This document shows, one piece after another, positions 5,577 through 6,986 of a stretch of DNA of 6,986 nt. The notes beneath the pieces are model-generated. The model did no database searches. It worked only from the letters and a program-made list of their open reading frames with translations, and had not been told where the DNA came from. How positions within the stretch are numbered: the stretch's first letter is position 1; every line of letters begins with the position of its first letter. A program made the position numbers and the translations under genes. The stretch is taken from positions 1-6,986 of the forward strand of contig CAMEGH010000030.1 in NCBI GenBank assembly GCA_945916045.1. Direction: 5' to 3'. This DNA is from an uncultured Candidatus Saccharibacteria bacterium (GTDB lineage: Bacteria > Patescibacteriota > Saccharimonadia > Saccharimonadales > Saccharimonadaceae).

Positions 5577-5584
5577 AGGAAGGG
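5577..5584 (+). promoter_or_regulatory. Shine-Dalgarno of the 5590-6147 gene
   Basis: AGGAAGGG ends 5 nt before the ATG at 5590 and fixes this start. It is one of only two strong ribosome sites before a gene in the window; most other genes have none. Confidence 0.8.
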
Positions 5585-5589
5585 CTATC

Positions 5590-6147
5590 ATGGCCACTAT
5601 TCTTACGAATTCACGCTTGCTGCACGAAGCAGCAAGCGACCTGGAACACTTCAATCGTCAGGTGAAGCGACAGCCCGATCGGCACCGGAACTCCTTTCAG
5701 GAACCGCAGATGGAAACCGTCCGTCAGTCCATTTCCGAGGAGCCAGCGCGGCTCGCGCACTCGCTGAATCACACCGACATGCGCGGTGGTGGCGGCAAAG
5801 AGCTGTACAGCAGCGACCCGAAACGGTCGCTGCAGCACGCGCCGCTCACTCTCGAGCTGCTCAACCGGAAGATTGAAGCGCTGCCCAGCTACCACATCAT
5901 CATCGCCTGCTGGTCCAACGACGGCTTGTGGGTGCGAGTGTGCATGGACACGCCCGGTATCATCACCAATGATTCGCTCGTGATCGAAGCTTACGTTGTC
6001 ACGGGGCTCAACCGCGAGCACATCATCAACCGAAAAATGTACGTGACGCTGACCGGCGCACCGCTGCAGGTTCCGGAAGAGGTGATCGAGGAGACTCACC
6101 GGCTGGCTCGCCAGGCAAAGGACATTAAGTCGATTTTGGCTTTGTAA
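5590..6147 (+). CDS. Hypothetical soluble protein with atypical codon use
   Basis: The product has 185 residues, which I do not recognise. Residues 1-65 are polar, basic and probably helical, including KRQPDRHRN. A glycine run (66-69) leads to an alpha/beta-looking region at about 83-160 (SYHIIIACWSNDGLWVRVCM, VIEAYVVTGLN, KMYVTLTGAPL), and an amphipathic helix (161-182) closes the protein. No signal peptide, TM helix or catalytic motif is visible. The gene is a self-contained unit with an extended -10 promoter, dyad, Shine-Dalgarno and strong terminator. By hand count it uses AAG for 4 of 7 lysines, GAG for 8 of 15 glutamates and CTG for 10 of 21 leucines. The upstream permease uses about 1 AAG in 10 and 2 GAG in 17. 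That suggests high expression or foreign origin. A 179-residue minus-strand frame over the same stretch has no start signals and is rejected. The stop is TAA. Confidence 0.82.
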   Translation: MATILTNSRLLHEAASDLEHFNRQVKRQPDRHRNSFQEPQMETVRQSISEEPARLAHSLNHTDMRGGGGKELYSSDPKRSLQHAPLTLELLNRKIEALPSYHIIIACWSNDGLWVRVCMDTPGIITNDSLVIEAYVVTGLNREHIINRKMYVTLTGAPLQVPEEVIEETHRLARQAKDIKSILAL

Positions 6148-6160
6148 CAAAAGCTAAAAT

Positions 6161-6170
6161 ACGTCCACTT
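6161..6170. repeat. 10-bp direct repeat, right copy
   Basis: ACGTCCACTT, identical to 5560-5569, lies 14 nt after the stop of the hypothetical gene and directly before its terminator stem. It has no dyad partner here. Confidence 0.45.
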
Positions 6171-6213
6171 CCCCGCTCGAGTTTATTTACTCGCGCGGGG
6201 ATTTTCCTTTTTC
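6171..6213 (+). terminator. Strong intrinsic terminator of the 5590-6147 gene
   Basis: CCCCGC-T-CGAG pairs with CTCG-C-GCGGGG (stem 6171-6200, one internal mismatch, 8-nt A/T loop) and is followed by ATTTTCCTTTTTCC. On the minus strand no U-tract follows the stem, so it serves the plus-strand gene. The minus-strand isomerase gene ends 7 nt beyond it. Confidence 0.88.
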
Positions 6214-6219
6214 CGCGTT

Positions 6220-6986
6220 TTAGCCAAGTTCTTTTTTAAACTTTTCAATCAAGTTTACTGGCGTTGGGTCAACGCCGTTCAAAATTGCCACATAAATACT
6301 CACAAAATCGGCCAAAATACAGCCCCACAGCATTTGCGCCAGCGGTGTTGCACCCTGCAAACTTACAATGTGCGCCTTTGGCCGCATGCCGCTGAGCAAT
6401 CGGTCGGTTACTTCAAATCGTTTCAAAATTCGTTCGTGTTCAAAATTACTAATCAAATCAAACACCGCAAACGGTTTTTCGACCGGATGGCTCGCCCAGC
6501 CCATAAATTCGTTGTGGTTAAATTCTGGCAGTTCGTTGTAAAACGCGACGTTTTTGGCGTTTTCGTTCCAGCTGATTTTCCATTTGTAGGCCACCGGCGC
6601 CATCATGTGACCAGTGTAAAATACTGGCGTTTTGCCCACGCTCATGAGCGCTAATTGTTTGGCAATATTAAAATCGGTGGTGTTTTCCTTCCCCCAATTG
6701 GCAGTTTCTTCATGCAGCCAGTCGGCATGTTCGGCAATTTCATCAAAGTACGATCGGTCGATCACTGCAAATTCTACCAGCAATTTTACCAATGCGCGCA
6801 AATTGTATAACATCGCCATGCGCGGCTGCAAGCCACTTGGCATGGCCACAAAAGCCATTTGGTGCCGGTGTGCTTCATCCGCCAAAACGCCGCCCGCTGC
6901 CAAAACGCCAATTTGCGCGCCGCGTTCGCGCGCTTCGTGCAAACACGCCACTGTTTCTTCGGTGTTGCCCGAATAGCTACTGCAAA
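6220..6986 (-). CDS. Bifunctional phosphoglucose/phosphomannose isomerase, C-terminal part (runs off right edge)
   Basis: About 254 residues are visible, and the N-terminal part (roughly the first quarter to third of a normal 330-350 residue enzyme) lies outside the window. The visible frame begins CSSYSGNTEETVACL, the phosphosugar-binding SIS motif (SYSGNTEET), so the GTG at 6949-6951 is an internal valine and not a start. Further on, WKISWNENAKNVAFYNELPE and NHNE fit the PGI/PMI C-terminal domain. The Glu of NEN and the His of NHNE are 16 residues apart, as I recall for the catalytic Glu203/His219 pair of the Pyrobaculum enzyme. The enzyme interconverts glucose-6-P or mannose-6-P with fructose-6-P in the cytoplasm, feeding glycolysis and sugar-nucleotide synthesis. 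It converges on the hypothetical gene at 5590-6147. The stop is TAA. A decayed or single-activity form cannot be excluded without the missing part. Confidence 0.9.
   Translation of the reverse strand, partial: CSSYSGNTEETVACLHEARERGAQIGVLAAGGVLADEAHRHQMAFVAMPSGLQPRMAMLYNLRALVKLLVEFAVIDRSYFDEIAEHADWLHEETANWGKENTTDFNIAKQLALMSVGKTPVFYTGHMMAPVAYKWKISWNENAKNVAFYNELPEFNHNEFMGWASHPVEKPFAVFDLISNFEHERILKRFEVTDRLLSGMRPKAHIVSLQGATPLAQMLWGCILADFVSIYVAILNGVDPTPVNLIEKFKKELG

Noticed and set aside
5611..6150. 179-codon minus-strand open frame opposite the hypothetical gene
   Set aside because: It has no ribosome site or promoter on that strand. The plus-strand frame has promoter, Shine-Dalgarno and terminator. 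The open frame follows from G/C-rich third positions on the other strand.
300..6986. Alternative genetic code (TGA as glycine), suggested by the lack of any TGA stop among seven genes
   Set aside because: No in-frame TGA is read through in any gene and glycine is encoded by GGN. A small sample of TAA/TAG stops is compatible with the standard code.

Overview
The window reads as a chromosomal segment of a Patescibacteria (CPR) bacterium, most likely Saccharibacteria (TM7). The main pointers are a two-TM membrane protein (1190-1795) whose C-terminal pattern I recall from Saccharibacteria, a compact SIS-domain phosphoglucose/phosphomannose isomerase, and genes that mostly lack Shine-Dalgarno sites. 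The genetic code looks standard: the reading frames are long, glycine is encoded by GGN, and no in-frame TGA is read through. The lineage call is inference from memory, not from a search.

Layout. Positions 1-230 (minus) hold the start of a possible gene that leaves the window, with a strong AGGAGG/GTG start and a terminator-like hairpin inside it. Then, all on the minus strand: 300-899, a three-TM protein with a PH-like middle; 1050-1126, tRNA-Arg(GCG) with its own promoter and terminator; 1190-1795, a two-TM envelope protein; 1901-2968, a stand-alone Fic-domain (AMPylase-type) protein; 3095-3184, tRNA-Ser(GGA) with promoter and terminator. Transcription then diverges. On the plus strand, 3313-4263 and 4263-5498 form a tightly coupled MacB/LolD-type ABC exporter operon (ATPase with a long lysine-rich tail, then FtsX/MacB permease). 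Positions 5590-6147 (plus) hold an unrecognised gene with its own strong promoter, dyad, Shine-Dalgarno and terminator. Positions 6220-6986 (minus) hold the C-terminal part of a bifunctional phosphoglucose/phosphomannose isomerase that runs off the right edge.

The genes do not form one pathway. The ABC pair is one functional unit, probably an ATP-driven machine that moves a substrate out of the membrane or periplasm. The isomerase is central sugar metabolism, the tRNAs are translation, and Fic is probably a post-translational modifier of unknown target.

The most interesting pattern is in gene starts. Three ordinary genes have a -10 box only 6-8 nt before the ATG, implying leaderless mRNAs. 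The two genes with canonical Shine-Dalgarno sites (1-230 and 5590-6147) differ in codon choice (more AAG, GAG and CTG), and one of them carries a dyad over its predicted transcription start whose half-site recurs just after its stop codon. I see no clear new multi-gene system, CRISPR array, insertion sequence or phage module.
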